A stretch of DNA of 59,225 nt from Mesobacillus zeae (GTDB lineage Bacteria; Bacillota; Bacilli; Bacillales; Cytobacillaceae), in the NCBI RefSeq assembly GCF_003570705.1, contig NZ_QWVT01000040.1, positions 1 to 59,225 of the forward strand, written 5' to 3'. This document shows positions 43,170 to 52,273 of this stretch, one piece after another; positions within the stretch are counted from its first letter, which is position 1; the number at the start of each line of letters is the position of its first letter. The notes below the pieces were generated by a model that worked only from the letters and a program-made list of their open reading frames with translations, made no database searches and was not told the origin of the DNA. A program made the translations under genes and the position numbers.

Positions 43170-44300
43170 ATGATGAGTTTGAAAAAGAGGGCAATAATTC
43201 CATCCATCCTGTTCCTGTTATTATATACGGGCCTTGTTTTTTACCTTGGCTGGAACGGATGGACATGGCTGCAGTCAGCCTTTGGGTTTGAAACAATCTA
43301 TATATACTCGATAATACTGGGCCTTGCCGCTTATTCATATATCATTGGTATTTTTGTGAAAAGAACGCCCTTTTTCAGGCTGCTGGGTTCCTACTGGTTT
43401 GGTTTCCTTCAATATGCGCTTCTTCTTTTTCCTGTTGCAGATTTGACCGTTTGGGCACTGAGATTGAGTGGCGTAAACAGGGATTCGGCTGTTATGTGGA
43501 CAGGCACAGTGGTTATGACTATGTTTGTCATTATCCTTTTTTATGGGACTTTTCAGGCATATAGCCCGGTTGTGCGGACTTACAGGATTGAAATACCCAA
43601 AGAGGCTGGGAATAGAAAGAATCTTCGAATTGCGATGGCTTCGGATATGCACTTTGGCCACTTGTCGGGGCTGAATCATCTTCGCAGGCTTGTCAGAGGT
43701 ATTATGGATATACAGCCAGACTTAATTCTTCTTCCCGGGGACATTGTCGACGATGACCCGGAAGTTTTCATCCGCAAAAGAATGGGCGATATGATGAAAG
43801 AATTGTCCGCGCCATTAGGCGTGTATGGTGTTCTCGGGAACCATGAATACTACGGAGGTGCCATACCAAAATTTGTGGCAGAAATGGAGCGAGCCGGGAT
43901 TACCATCCTGCAGGATGAGTGGATCCATGTTGAGAATAGCTTTTATCTCGTTGGGAGAAAAGACAAGACTGACCGAAACCGTAAACCTATTCAAACGCTT
44001 GTAACCGATCTGGACCACAATTGCCCTATTATCATGATGGACCATCAGCCGGCAGATCTCCAAGCAGCCGAGCAAAGCGGAGTGGATCTCTTAATGTCTG
44101 GGCACACCCACCGCGGGCAAATGACACCCAACCACTTGATTACCCAAAGAATTTTCGAGAATGACTGGGGCTACCTGCAGAAGAATTCACTTCACACAAT
44201 CGTTTCTTCAGGATTTGGATTTTGGGGCCCGCCAATTCGGATAGGCAGCCGTTCAGAAATCGTCAGGATCGATGTAGTATTCACCGCACCTGAACGATAA
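43170..44300 (+). CDS. membrane-anchored metallophosphoesterase (YkuE-like)
   Basis: A 376-residue protein with four or five N-terminal membrane helices and a C-terminal calcineurin-like phosphoesterase domain. The two-metal motifs are MASDMHFGHLS, LPGDIVDDD, GNHEYYGG, MMDHQPADL and SGHTHRGQM. Domain order fits the YaeI/YkuE-type phosphoesterases linked to membrane or cell-wall phospholipid metabolism. Start ATG at 43170 or 43173, with AAAGG close upstream. Substrate unknown. Confidence 0.88.
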   Translation: MMSLKKRAIIPSILFLLLYTGLVFYLGWNGWTWLQSAFGFETIYIYSIILGLAAYSYIIGIFVKRTPFFRLLGSYWFGFLQYALLLFPVADLTVWALRLSGVNRDSAVMWTGTVVMTMFVIILFYGTFQAYSPVVRTYRIEIPKEAGNRKNLRIAMASDMHFGHLSGLNHLRRLVRGIMDIQPDLILLPGDIVDDDPEVFIRKRMGDMMKELSAPLGVYGVLGNHEYYGGAIPKFVAEMERAGITILQDEWIHVENSFYLVGRKDKTDRNRKPIQTLVTDLDHNCPIIMMDHQPADLQAAEQSGVDLLMSGHTHRGQMTPNHLITQRIFENDWGYLQKNSLHTIVSSGFGFWGPPIRIGSRSEIVRIDVVFTAPER

Positions 44301-44549
44301 GCCAGGTGCGGGATGGAAACACACTAACACATCACCTCCCCAAAGCGTGCCTGACCCCCGGCGCGGTAATGTGATAAAGCGTTGGTTTTTGTCATTTCCT
44401 GCGCTTGCCCGAGAAATAATTTGATTCTTTTCCTGTTATTTCAATGATGTGATATAGTAGCAAATAGTGCTGTTATCAAGGGATGTATTCATGAAAGCAT
44501 CCATAAAGAATCCAAAATCTGAGCATAAAAAAGAAAGCGAGTGAAAAGC

Positions 44550-44747
44550 ATGAATGGGAAGAATAGAAAAGACATAAAGCCCGGCCTTGAAGTCGACATC
44601 GTCCTCAAAGCCGATCAAAGGACCGGCAAGCTCACTACTGGAATTGTGAAAGATATCCTTACGAACTCCCCAACACATCCGCACGGCATAAAAGTGAGAC
44701 TAACGGATGGCCAGGTAGGAAGAGTCCAGGAAATCAAAATAAAATAG
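44550..44747 (+). CDS. ywbE: YwbE-family small protein
   Basis: A 65-residue basic protein of the YwbE/DUF2196 family (RKDIKPGLEVDIVLKADQRT, then LTNSPTHPHGIKVRLTDGQVGRV), a compact beta-barrel found across Bacillaceae with no settled role. ATG at 44550 follows GCGAG; the frame extends to a GTG at 44541. It ends 20 bases before a terminator shared with the convergent cold-shock gene. Confidence 0.85.
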   Translation: MNGKNRKDIKPGLEVDIVLKADQRTGKLTTGIVKDILTNSPTHPHGIKVRLTDGQVGRVQEIKIK

Positions 44748-44766
44748 AATAACAGCCCAAAATAAA

Positions 44767-44792
44767 AACAGACCCTTTTAACAGGGTCTGTT
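44767..44792. terminator. bidirectional terminator
   Basis: AACAGACCC (44767-44775) pairs perfectly with GGGTCTGTT (44784-44792), with A-rich and T-rich flanks between convergent genes. Confidence 0.8.
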
Positions 44793-44805
44793 AGTCGCTG
44801 TTTCA

Positions 44806-45006
44806 TTATGCTTTTTGGACGTTGACAGCTTGAGGGCCGCGCTGGCCTTGTTCGACTTCAAAAGTTACTTCTTCGCCTTCATCCAATGACTTGTACCCTT
44901 CTGACTGAATAGCTGAAAAGTGTACAAATACATCCTCTCCGCCTTCACGCTCAATGAACCCAAATCCTTTTTCGCTGTTAAACCATTTTACTTTACCACG
45001 TTCCAA
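44806..45006 (-). CDS. CspA-family cold-shock protein
   Basis: A 66-residue single-domain nucleic-acid chaperone that melts RNA structure. The RNP1 motif KGFGFI and RNP2 motif VFVHF are intact, and the N-terminal GKVKWFN is canonical. It carries an acidic GGEDVFVHF loop like CspB/CspD of Bacillus. A 5' leader of over 100 bases before the next gene leaves room for the usual temperature-responsive leader. Confidence 0.95.
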   Translation of the reverse strand: MERGKVKWFNSEKGFGFIEREGGEDVFVHFSAIQSEGYKSLDEGEEVTFEVEQGQRGPQAVNVQKA

Positions 45007-45127
45007 TGTTGTTGCCTCCTAGCATTTATAAAAATTGCAATTGTGCTTGCGTAAGTATTATACCCGCATGCGCTAGCGTTCATACCCATATACTCATTTT
45101 TTTATAAAAATTTAATAAAATAAGAAA

Positions 45128-45149
45128 AAAGACCTGCATCCAGGCCTTT
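45128..45149 (-). terminator. terminator of the 45156 gene
   Basis: On the minus strand AAAGGCCTG pairs with CAGGTCTTT and runs into T-rich sequence seven bases after the stop. Confidence 0.78.
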
Positions 45150-45155
45150 CTTCCA

Positions 45156-45632
45156 TTACAAATTCGTGATTTTAAGTTCTACCCATCTTGTCACTTTGCC
45201 ATAAAACTTCTTTTCGCAGTACTCGGTCTTGTAGCGATAAAACTGACGAAGCCGTAGATTCTCATAGCCATCTAAATCATCAATCGTACTTTCCAGGCGG
45301 GCTTTCTCTTCTTCTGTAGCAAGCTCGTTTGTTTGTTTCCTGGACAGGACAATTGTGATAACCCCGCTATCCAAATCCTTTTGTTTGAAGCCTTTTCTGG
45401 CAATTCTGTTAAGTTTCCGATCCACTTCCCAAAGAAACAGGCCGTCGATGGTCTTGTATGTATACATTTTCTTTGCTAGCAGTTCTTTATAATCGGCCTT
45501 TGTTACTTTAAAGTTTTCCACTTTTTGCTCCAATGTGTATTTCAAAGATTGTTTAATCCCTTTTTCTCGTAAATCTCCGAAAAATCTTCTTACAAACATT
45601 TTCTTGTTTTGTTCTACATGGTCATAACTCAT
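45156..45632 (-). CDS. conserved-looking protein of unknown function
   Basis: A 158-residue, highly charged, probably soluble protein (FVRRFFGDLREKGIKQSLKY, KMYTYKTIDGLFLWEVDRKL, YENLRLRQFYRYKTEYCEKK). Terminator just after the stop supports a real gene. No motif that I recognise; no signal peptide or membrane helix. Confidence 0.65.
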   Translation of the reverse strand: MSYDHVEQNKKMFVRRFFGDLREKGIKQSLKYTLEQKVENFKVTKADYKELLAKKMYTYKTIDGLFLWEVDRKLNRIARKGFKQKDLDSGVITIVLSRKQTNELATEEEKARLESTIDDLDGYENLRLRQFYRYKTEYCEKKFYGKVTRWVELKITNL

Positions 45633-45986
45633 TTGTTGCCTCCGTAAATGTTACTGCCACCGCTATAAGATTCGTAAAGCCGTAGTCGTTTTTTGGGGGT
45701 CGAAATAAAAAAATGTCGAAATTACTCAAAAGAATAGGATGAAACAGGTATCTTTTCCTGCCAAACATTTTTTATTATGAGGCTTTCTCTTCATTCGTGC
45801 AACTTTTCTCCCCTATTAATGGTCAAATAATTCCAAATTCTATTCAAATATAATATTGAAAAATCAAATTTTTAGATTATACTAAAAATTGGATGGACTT
45901 AAAGTTCGGGTTCGTAAACCTTCATGCGACTCTTTTTGGCCAGCTAAGCAATTATTTGGATTTGACGATTAGGGAGGAATCATCGC
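45633..45986. other. intergenic region
   Basis: AT-rich, no supported gene. The last 100 bases should hold the promoter of the MFS gene; a 60-codon frame from 45893 overlaps that gene and is not protein-like. Confidence 0.45.
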
Positions 45987-47204
45987 TTGAAATTAATAGA
46001 AAAACGGTTTATCCCATTGCTGCTTGGGGTTGGCATCTCTTCTGCAGGGGATTTCATGTACCTTATCGCCATTAATATCCTCATTTTTAAATTAACGGGC
46101 TCATCACTAGCTGTTGCCGCACTTTGGATACTTGGACCTCTAGCGGGAATTGTCATCAAGCCATGGACCGGCGGTTTCATCGACCGCTTCCAAAAGAAGC
46201 AAATCATGATCATAACGGATATTATCCGCGGAATCTTAATGCTTCTGCTTTCCTTTCAACAAAACGTTCCAGTGATCCTTTTTATTATATTTCTTTTCCA
46301 TATAACCAGCTCTTTCTTCGTCCCTGCTTCACAAGCTTATATTGCCAAATTTTTGCCTGAGGAGCAGAGAGGACCCTTCAATGGCATTTACCAGGCGGCA
46401 CAATCGGGCGGCTTAGTAATTGGTCCGGCTGTTGCTGGCCTGCTCCTACCTGTCTTCTCTCCTACAGGTATCATTATCATTAATGGTCTGTCTTTTTTCA
46501 TTTCCGCCATTCTGCTCGCCTTCCTTCCGTTTAAAGAAGAAGCCAACGGCAGTAAGGAGCGAAATCCATTCTGGCAAACATGGAACTCTGACCGGAAAGC
46601 TGTACTGCATGTCATTAAGGAAGAACATGTTTTTGTAAAAGTATACCTTACATTTCAGTTTATGTTCATTATCGGGTTGGCAATGGATTCGCTTGAATGG
46701 GTTTATTCCAGTGAAGTGCTTGGCCTCAAGGAGAGTCAATACAGCATGCTGGTAAGCATTTGTGGAGTCGGCTATTTAGCCGGTTCTCTCCTCTCCTCTT
46801 ATCTGTCAAAATGGGCGGGCCCCCGGCACTTAATGACTGTCGGCATGTTATTCTCGACGCTCGGATATGCAGGTTATGCATATGGCTCCAGTTTCCTTAC
46901 AGCTTTAATATCATTCACCATACTGGGAATCGCCCAGGCGATAGCAAATACGGGACTCGTGACACTCTATCAGCAATCGATTCCTTCATCCATCATGGCC
47001 CGGTTCTCGAATTTTTTCGCAGTCATTATCAGTTTTATGATAATCGGACTAACCTTGCTTTTGGGCTTATTCGGAGAAAAAACGGTCAGCCTTGCTGTTC
47101 AGGCACCTATCATTGTCACTTTCGCTCTTTGTATACTGCTGTTCCGGTTCAGCAGTACGCTTCGGGAGGAAAAATCAGCTGCTGTGCAGCAATCCGCATT
47201 ATAA
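45987..47204 (+). CDS. MFS transporter
   Basis: A 405-residue, 12-helix major facilitator of the MFS_3 group. LLLGVGISSAGDFMYLIAINIL at the N-terminus, the cytoplasmic DRFQKKQIMIITDIIRG and FFVPASQAYIAKFLPEEQR are characteristic. The start is TTG at 45987 behind AGGGAGG (nine bases). It is probably a drug or metabolite exporter. It ends at a strong terminator shared with the convergent ABC operon. Confidence 0.87.
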   Translation: MKLIEKRFIPLLLGVGISSAGDFMYLIAINILIFKLTGSSLAVAALWILGPLAGIVIKPWTGGFIDRFQKKQIMIITDIIRGILMLLLSFQQNVPVILFIIFLFHITSSFFVPASQAYIAKFLPEEQRGPFNGIYQAAQSGGLVIGPAVAGLLLPVFSPTGIIIINGLSFFISAILLAFLPFKEEANGSKERNPFWQTWNSDRKAVLHVIKEEHVFVKVYLTFQFMFIIGLAMDSLEWVYSSEVLGLKESQYSMLVSICGVGYLAGSLLSSYLSKWAGPRHLMTVGMLFSTLGYAGYAYGSSFLTALISFTILGIAQAIANTGLVTLYQQSIPSSIMARFSNFFAVIISFMIIGLTLLLGLFGEKTVSLAVQAPIIVTFALCILLFRFSSTLREEKSAAVQQSAL

Positions 47205-47330
47205 GCAGGAAGAACACAGCAGCCCGTCTAACGATCTATGGGGGTCTCTTGGCGTTCAAGACATCATAGCCTGTCGCAGTTGGGCACGAGCACTTCTGCC
47301 CTTCACAGCCGGATCCGTAAATCTACCTAT

Positions 47331-47372
47331 AAAAAACTCCACCCCTTCCAAAAAGTCGGGTGGAGTTTTTTT
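47331..47372. terminator. bidirectional terminator between MFS and ABC operon
   Basis: AAAAAACTCCACCC pairs perfectly with GGGTGGAGTTTTTT around a 13-base loop. Confidence 0.82.
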
Positions 47373-47383
47373 ATAGTCTGCTG

Positions 47384-48337
47384 TTAGGCTGCGACATCCC
47401 TTTTTGAAAAAACACCGAACGCAAGCAGCTGGAAAATCAGAAAGTACACAACGAGCATTATAACGGAAAAGCTAAATGTCATACCTTCCACCAAGGGAAC
47501 CCCATCAAAGTAAACTGAAAGGTCGGTATTGGCGAACAACACATATTTCGCCCATGTAAAGCTCCCTGCAAAGATTTTGGTGACCATATCCCCCATCAAG
47601 AGCAAAAACAAGGAAATCCCGACCGCAAGCGAGCTGTTCCTGAAGACTGTTGAGATCATGAACGCCATTGTTGCCAGCATCAGCATACCGATAGAGCTTA
47701 ACAAGTATTCCCCAATCAGCTGAAGGAAGATGCTTCGCTCGACCACCTCTCCATTAGTAAACGCAAGATGCGGGACGCTGCTTTCCGGAAGTCCGAAAAA
47801 TATCAAACCTGCAAGCGCAGAAACCGTGAACAACAAGGAAAGGAGCATCAGGCTAAACAACAATAAAGTCAGATATTTAGACAGCAGTATTTTCACACGG
47901 CTTGTTGGCCTGATTAAAAGCAGCTTAATTGTTCCCCATGAAAATTCTGATGAAACCATTCCTGCTGCCACAATGATCGTAAACACTCCCACAATGCTGA
48001 TCAATCCTTTTGTGTCCCTTACGAAAGTCCAGACATTCTGCTCTGCTTCCGGAGCCATATCATTTGAAATCCGATATTCCTTTATCGCAATCTGCCGTTC
48101 GTAAAATTTTTTCATGTTCTGATTTGATTTTCCAAAACTGGCCATTGTTTCACGATCTTCTTTTAATTCTGTTTGCAAATCCTTTTTCCAATGTACATTT
48201 TCTTGTGACGGATGCTTGACTTCATCGTATTTGAAGTAACCTCCAAGCCCTGCGGCAAGCACCGCAATGATTGCCAGCATCACAATGGTTCCTGGCCTCC
48301 TGAAAAGCTTTGCGCACTCATTTATTATTAAATTCAT
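47384..48337 (-). CDS. ABC-2 type permease
   Basis: A 317-residue permease with about six membrane helices and a soluble loop after the first helix (residues about 35-110). SEFSWGTIKLLLIRPTSR is the typical ABC-2 amphipathic element. It is the last gene of the YtrA-type operon and 13 bases downstream of a BcrA-like ATPase, its likely partner. This kind of set is linked to cell-envelope stress or peptide antibiotics. Start is one of two adjacent ATGs (48340/48337) behind GGAGG. Confidence 0.87.
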   Translation of the reverse strand: MNLIINECAKLFRRPGTIVMLAIIAVLAAGLGGYFKYDEVKHPSQENVHWKKDLQTELKEDRETMASFGKSNQNMKKFYERQIAIKEYRISNDMAPEAEQNVWTFVRDTKGLISIVGVFTIIVAAGMVSSEFSWGTIKLLLIRPTSRVKILLSKYLTLLLFSLMLLSLLFTVSALAGLIFFGLPESSVPHLAFTNGEVVERSIFLQLIGEYLLSSIGMLMLATMAFMISTVFRNSSLAVGISLFLLLMGDMVTKIFAGSFTWAKYVLFANTDLSVYFDGVPLVEGMTFSFSVIMLVVYFLIFQLLAFGVFSKRDVAA

Positions 48338-48352
48338 CATTTTTGTAACCTC

Positions 48353-49252
48353 CTAATTTGCCGTTACTTCAAGGAATCTTTCTTCAAGCGTCTTGTTGGC
48401 CGTCCCAATACCGAAAATCTCAATATCGTATTCTATCAAGCTGCGCAGAATAACTGGAACCTGCTCTCTCGCAATATCCACACTAAATCCATCATCAAGT
48501 ATTTTTGCATCCCACTTGTCACGCAACCATTGTTCCTTCCCGCCAAGATTCCCGGTTTCAAATACGTAAGACGATACCTTATCCTGGTGGACGAAATCAT
48601 TGATGTTTTGGACATCAATCAGTTCCCCGTTTTGAATGATTGCGATACGGTCACACATCAGCTCCATTTCTGATAGGAGATGACTTGACACAATGACACT
48701 CATGCCCTGCTCCCTGGCAAGCTTGCGCAAATGCCCCCTGATTTCCCTGATTCCGGCAGGATCAAGACCATTTGTCGGCTCATCAAGAATCAATAGCTTA
48801 GGGTCATGTAGTAGGGACTGTGCAAGGCCAAGCCTCTGCCTCATCCCGAGCGAATAGGTATGGACCTTGTCATGAATTTTATCTGACAGGCCGACAAGCT
48901 CCACGACTTCAATGATTTTCTCCTTTTGAATTCCTTTGTGCATTCGTGCATACTGAAGCAGATTTTGATAACCTGTCAGAAATTTGTACATTTCCGGGTT
49001 TTCAACAATTGCCCCAATCTTCCCAACTGCACCGGCAAAATCTTTTGCAATGCTTTTTCCGCAAATGACAATATCTCCTTCACTGATTTTCATCAGGCCG
49101 ACAATCATTCGAATCGTTGTCGTTTTTCCAGCACCATTTGGTCCAAGGAACCCGAAAACTTCTCCCTCGTGGACATCAAAGCTCAGGCCTTTAATGATAG
49201 GTTTACCTTTTATAGATTTTTTTACATTTTTAAGTGACAATACTGTTTTCAT
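48353..49252 (-). CDS. ABC transporter ATPase, BcrA-like
   Basis: A 299-residue ATPase. Walker A is GPNGAGKTTT, signature YSLGMRQRLGLAQ, Walker B LLILDEPTNGLDP and H-loop VSSHLLSEM. The C-terminal extension (after about residue 220) is typical of bacitracin-resistance-type ATPases that pair with ABC-2 permeases. Three bases separate it from the upstream ATPase gene, so the two are co-translated. Confidence 0.92.
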   Translation of the reverse strand: MKTVLSLKNVKKSIKGKPIIKGLSFDVHEGEVFGFLGPNGAGKTTTIRMIVGLMKISEGDIVICGKSIAKDFAGAVGKIGAIVENPEMYKFLTGYQNLLQYARMHKGIQKEKIIEVVELVGLSDKIHDKVHTYSLGMRQRLGLAQSLLHDPKLLILDEPTNGLDPAGIREIRGHLRKLAREQGMSVIVSSHLLSEMELMCDRIAIIQNGELIDVQNINDFVHQDKVSSYVFETGNLGGKEQWLRDKWDAKILDDGFSVDIAREQVPVILRSLIEYDIEIFGIGTANKTLEERFLEVTAN

Positions 49253-49255
49253 TTT

Positions 49256-49963
49256 TTAGACCTCCTCCTTATTTCCTTCCAGCTGCTTCAGCCAATTGAG
49301 AACTGATAAGCCTTGTTCTTCGCGCAGAGATTCAACTTCCTCCTGCCCGATGACCGATCCGTCTCTGATTACAATTGCCTCATCCAGCAATGGTTCAATT
49401 TCATTGATTTCATGCGTTGCGATGATCAGAACCTGCTGTTCAAAATCAATATATTTCAATAGGCTTTGTACAATCGAATCCCTGACCATCGGATCCAATC
49501 CGGAAAAAGGTTCATCCAGCAGAATGACCTCAGTATTCCGAGCCAATGTCGCAACAAGCTTCAGCCGGCCGCGGTTACCTTTGGACAGCGACTTGACCTT
49601 TTTGGAAGGGTCCAGTCTGAATTCTTTCAGCAGATTTTGGGCTTTACGTTGATCAAAGTCGGCAAACTGGCTTGCTGTGTACCAGATGGTATCACCGACT
49701 GTAAATGCATCATGAAACATATCAAGCTCAGTCAGGTATGCAACATTCCCGCATGTTCTCCTTGTGACTTGGCTTCCGCTCAATGAAACGGTTCCTTCAT
49801 CCGGAAAAACAAGCCCTGCAATCATTTTTAGCAGTGTCGACTTTCCGCTTCCATTTTGGCCTAAAAGCCCGTAAATTTTTCCTTTTTCAAAGGTGAGGCT
49901 TACACCGTTCAGCGCCCTTTTATTTCCGTATCTCTTGATGACTCCCTCAACTCGAATAGCCAT
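49256..49963 (-). CDS. ABC transporter ATPase, YtrB-like
   Basis: A 235-residue ATPase. Walker A is GQNGSGKSTL, signature LSKGNRGRLKLVATLA (the SKGN form seen in YtrB-like ATPases), Walker B VILLDEPFSGLDP and H-loop ATHEINEIE. It starts one base after the GntR gene stop. It probably serves the permease encoded at 50337. Confidence 0.9.
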   Translation of the reverse strand: MAIRVEGVIKRYGNKRALNGVSLTFEKGKIYGLLGQNGSGKSTLLKMIAGLVFPDEGTVSLSGSQVTRRTCGNVAYLTELDMFHDAFTVGDTIWYTASQFADFDQRKAQNLLKEFRLDPSKKVKSLSKGNRGRLKLVATLARNTEVILLDEPFSGLDPMVRDSIVQSLLKYIDFEQQVLIIATHEINEIEPLLDEAIVIRDGSVIGQEEVESLREEQGLSVLNWLKQLEGNKEEV

Positions 49964-49964
49964 C

Positions 49965-50333
49965 CTACTCCTCCTCCCCCATATATCTTTGCAGCAAGGC
50001 GATAACTTGGGTTTTTCCTACACCGATTTCTTCCATTCTTTGAATAAAAGATCCGATAAGCTCGTCTTGCATGCTTCGTGCAATCTGCTCCATCAGTTCA
50101 CCATTCTCCGATACAAATGTGCCTTGCCCTCTCCTCGTCTCCACAACATTCATCCTCTCAAGCTCAGTGTACGTCCTTTGAATCGTGTTCGGGTTGACTC
50201 CCATCTGTACAGCCATCTCTCTTACTGATGGGAGTTTGTCCCCGGGTTGCTGCTTCCCCTGCACAATGTCGATGATGATTCTGTCAACAATCTGCATATA
50301 AATCGGCTTGGATGATTGAAATTCTTCGCCCAT
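49965..50333 (-). CDS. ytrA: GntR-family repressor, YtrA subfamily
   Basis: A 122-residue regulator. The winged helix-turn-helix runs from SKPIYMQIVDRIIIDIVQG to LPSVREMAVQMGVNPNTIQRTYTELERM, and a short C-terminal helix pair replaces the usual effector domain, as in YtrA. YtrA-type proteins repress their own ABC operon and respond to cell-envelope antibiotics. The 32-bp palindrome at 51130-51161 is its likely operator. Unusually, it is the second gene of the operon, after a permease. Confidence 0.88.
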   Translation of the reverse strand: MGEEFQSSKPIYMQIVDRIIIDIVQGKQQPGDKLPSVREMAVQMGVNPNTIQRTYTELERMNVVETRRGQGTFVSENGELMEQIARSMQDELIGSFIQRMEEIGVGKTQVIALLQRYMGEEE

Positions 50334-50336
50334 TGG

Positions 50337-51110
50337 TTACACCTCTACTTTCCTGTCAAGAAGTCTTGCTGCGAGGAAGATAAGAACTGTTGCGAGAAGA
50401 GCGAAATAAACAAAGGGCAGGACAGGCATCTTGGCACTGTTTAATGCGGCACTCCACACTTCATTTTCGTATTTCATCGAGAAATCGGTAATCATTTTGA
50501 TTTGATAGTGATACATCAGGTTTTTAATCGCCTCTATTTTCATTAGCTGACTTTCCAAAAGATTGTAAGCAACAGGAATAGCTACAATGATGATCCAGCG
50601 CACCGGCTTTTTTAAATTTCTAAATGAGTGGTAAACCGTCCAAAGGAAGGTGCACCCTGCAGCAAAAAACAAGCCAATCACAATTTGAATGAAACTCAGG
50701 ATCAGCATAGCTTTTACAAAAGAACCTATTCCTAGATACTGGATTTCAAACCTTCCAAACCAATAGATGCTTACCGCGGCATAAGCGATAAGAATTAGCT
50801 GTGTGATACCTTGATAGACAACAATTACAGCCAATTTTGACAGCAATAGTTCCATTCCCGATCTTGTGCTATATAGCCACAACATCGTCTTTCCTTCCTT
50901 GTTCAGCAAAGAAATCATCATCAGCGGTGCAAATATGAATTGTACTGTGACAAATACAAATAATACAGGTAGCGTCCCAACCGGCTGTGATGTATAAGCG
51001 GAAATGGCCATTCCGCCAATCATCCCGAGTACCGCTGGGACCAGCCAAATGAAAAACATATTCCTTGAGATTTTCAAATCTTTAAAAAGAAGTCCTTTGT
51101 ATGGATTCAT
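50337..51110 (-). CDS. ABC-2 type permease, first gene of the operon
   Basis: A 257-residue membrane protein with six hydrophobic helices (MFFIWLVPAVLGMIGGMAI and five others). KDLKISRNMFFIW is a common start of ABC-2 permeases. It is encoded ahead of the GntR repressor by three bases and is probably the partner of the YtrB-like ATPase. Confidence 0.85.
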   Translation of the reverse strand: MNPYKGLLFKDLKISRNMFFIWLVPAVLGMIGGMAISAYTSQPVGTLPVLFVFVTVQFIFAPLMMISLLNKEGKTMLWLYSTRSGMELLLSKLAVIVVYQGITQLILIAYAAVSIYWFGRFEIQYLGIGSFVKAMLILSFIQIVIGLFFAAGCTFLWTVYHSFRNLKKPVRWIIIVAIPVAYNLLESQLMKIEAIKNLMYHYQIKMITDFSMKYENEVWSAALNSAKMPVLPFVYFALLATVLIFLAARLLDRKVEV

Positions 51111-51129
51111 TTTTCATTCCCCTTAACTG

Positions 51130-51161
51130 TATTAGTGTTCTATACGAATAGTACACTAATA
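51130..51161. promoter_or_regulatory. palindromic operator of the YtrA-type operon
   Basis: TATTAGTGT (51130-51138) and ACACTAATA (51153-51161) are perfect inverted repeats; extending inward to CTAT/ATAG leaves one mismatch in a 32-bp palindrome. It lies 20 bases upstream of the first permease gene, and its AGTGT/ACACT arms resemble known YtrA-type operators. Confidence 0.72.
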
Positions 51162-51296
51162 CAACAGTGCAGTCAATAAGATTGGTTAAAAAAAAGAGCC
51201 CTTTTATTGGAGGGCCCCAGGATGGGAATTTCGTGTGTGTTTTGAAAAAATACCAGAGACAATATACAGGTATTTGGAAGTCTTCGCCCCAAACAC

Positions 51297-51347
51297 AAAA
51301 AGGCCGCCATTTACCCAGCTAGTATTAGCAATGTAATGGCGACCTTT
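51297..51347 (-). terminator. terminator of the DUF3953 gene
   Basis: On the minus strand AAAGG-CGCCATT pairs with AATGGCG-CCTTT around a 23-base loop and ends in T-rich sequence. Confidence 0.7.
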
Positions 51348-51413
51348 CTTTAATAACGCTATCTAATTTTCAATATTAAATCCTGCAATCGGTATAAATT
51401 AACGAACCTCTCG

Positions 51414-51632
51414 TTAGTGTACTGCCTTAAAAAGAAAAAGTGCAGCAAGGATGGTGTATAAAGCTGCTGTTTTTTTATCACTTTCCTTAAATTCGGCGAT
51501 GGCGAGAATCGAAAACATAATAGTGGCAAAGGACTGCATGTAAATCATGTACCGGTCATCCAGTGTGATGGTATAGTAAGCAATTAATAAAAAAGCGGCA
51601 AGACCAGAAATAATTCTTAAGATGTTCAGCAT
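51414..51632 (-). CDS. small membrane protein (DUF3953-like)
   Basis: A 72-residue protein with two or three hydrophobic helices (ILRIISGLAAFLLIAYYTI, then SFATIMFSILAIAEF and AALYTILAALFLFKAVH). The middle EFKESDKK link is typical of DUF3953. ATG at 51632 has CAGGAG about six bases upstream; the longer frame to 51674 is not supported. Function unknown. Confidence 0.72.
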   Translation of the reverse strand: MLNILRIISGLAAFLLIAYYTITLDDRYMIYMQSFATIMFSILAIAEFKESDKKTAALYTILAALFLFKAVH

Positions 51633-51721
51633 GTTGATTCTCCTGCATTCTATAAGATAGTCTGATTTTAACACGCTTCCTTCTGATGGTGTGACAAAAT
51701 ATACAATTTACCGAGTTGCAA

Positions 51722-52237
51722 TTACTGCTTCGTGTAATGAGGTGTCCCCTTTGCACGGTCCAGCACCTTATTCTTTGCAAATACCCCTAGAAGAAGACAT
51801 CCTAACAGTGCCCCGGCCAAGGAACTGAAAATGAACATCGGGATAAAACCGAATAATGTTGCCTCCTTTCCGAGAAGGATGACAGCGATGGGATAGGAGG
51901 CGATCGCTCCAAGAATTCCCGTCCCGATCGTCTCACCGATGAACGCCATGTAGAGTTTTTTAGTTTTTGCGAATAATAACGCAGCCAGTAAGGCACCGAT
52001 TATGCTGCCTGGGAAAGCAAATAGCGACCCCGTCCCCATCAAGTTCCGCAACAGCGATGTACAAAAAGCCTGGCCCACTGCATAAGCCGGCCCAAGGAGC
52101 ACCGCGGAGACCACATTTATCAAATGCTGTACTGGAAATAGTTTTGTAAAACCTGCCGGGATATAGAATACATGGCTTGAAAGTGTTCCGATTGCCACAA
52201 GCATTGCCGTGAATGTCAATTTTCTCGTTTTGTCCAT
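51722..52237 (-). CDS. thiW: thiamine-precursor ECF transporter S component ThiW
   Basis: A 171-residue membrane protein with five to six helices. The start MDKTRKLTFTAMLVAIGTL and the FTKLFPVQHLINVVSAVLLGP block are typical of ThiW, the substrate-binding subunit of an energy-coupling-factor transporter thought to take up the thiazole precursor. Its place at the end of the TPP-riboswitch thi operon supports this. ECF energising subunits are not in the window and must be shared. Start at 52237; an ATG at 52261 is also in frame. Confidence 0.88.
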   Translation of the reverse strand: MDKTRKLTFTAMLVAIGTLSSHVFYIPAGFTKLFPVQHLINVVSAVLLGPAYAVGQAFCTSLLRNLMGTGSLFAFPGSIIGALLAALLFAKTKKLYMAFIGETIGTGILGAIASYPIAVILLGKEATLFGFIPMFIFSSLAGALLGCLLLGVFAKNKVLDRAKGTPHYTKQ

Positions 52238-52273
52238 TTTGCTTAGCCCTTTACCTCTCAATAAAATGAGTTC

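Noticed and set aside
45893-46075. 60-codon frame before the MFS gene
   Set aside because: It overlaps the MFS gene start, lacks a ribosome site and has no protein-like features.
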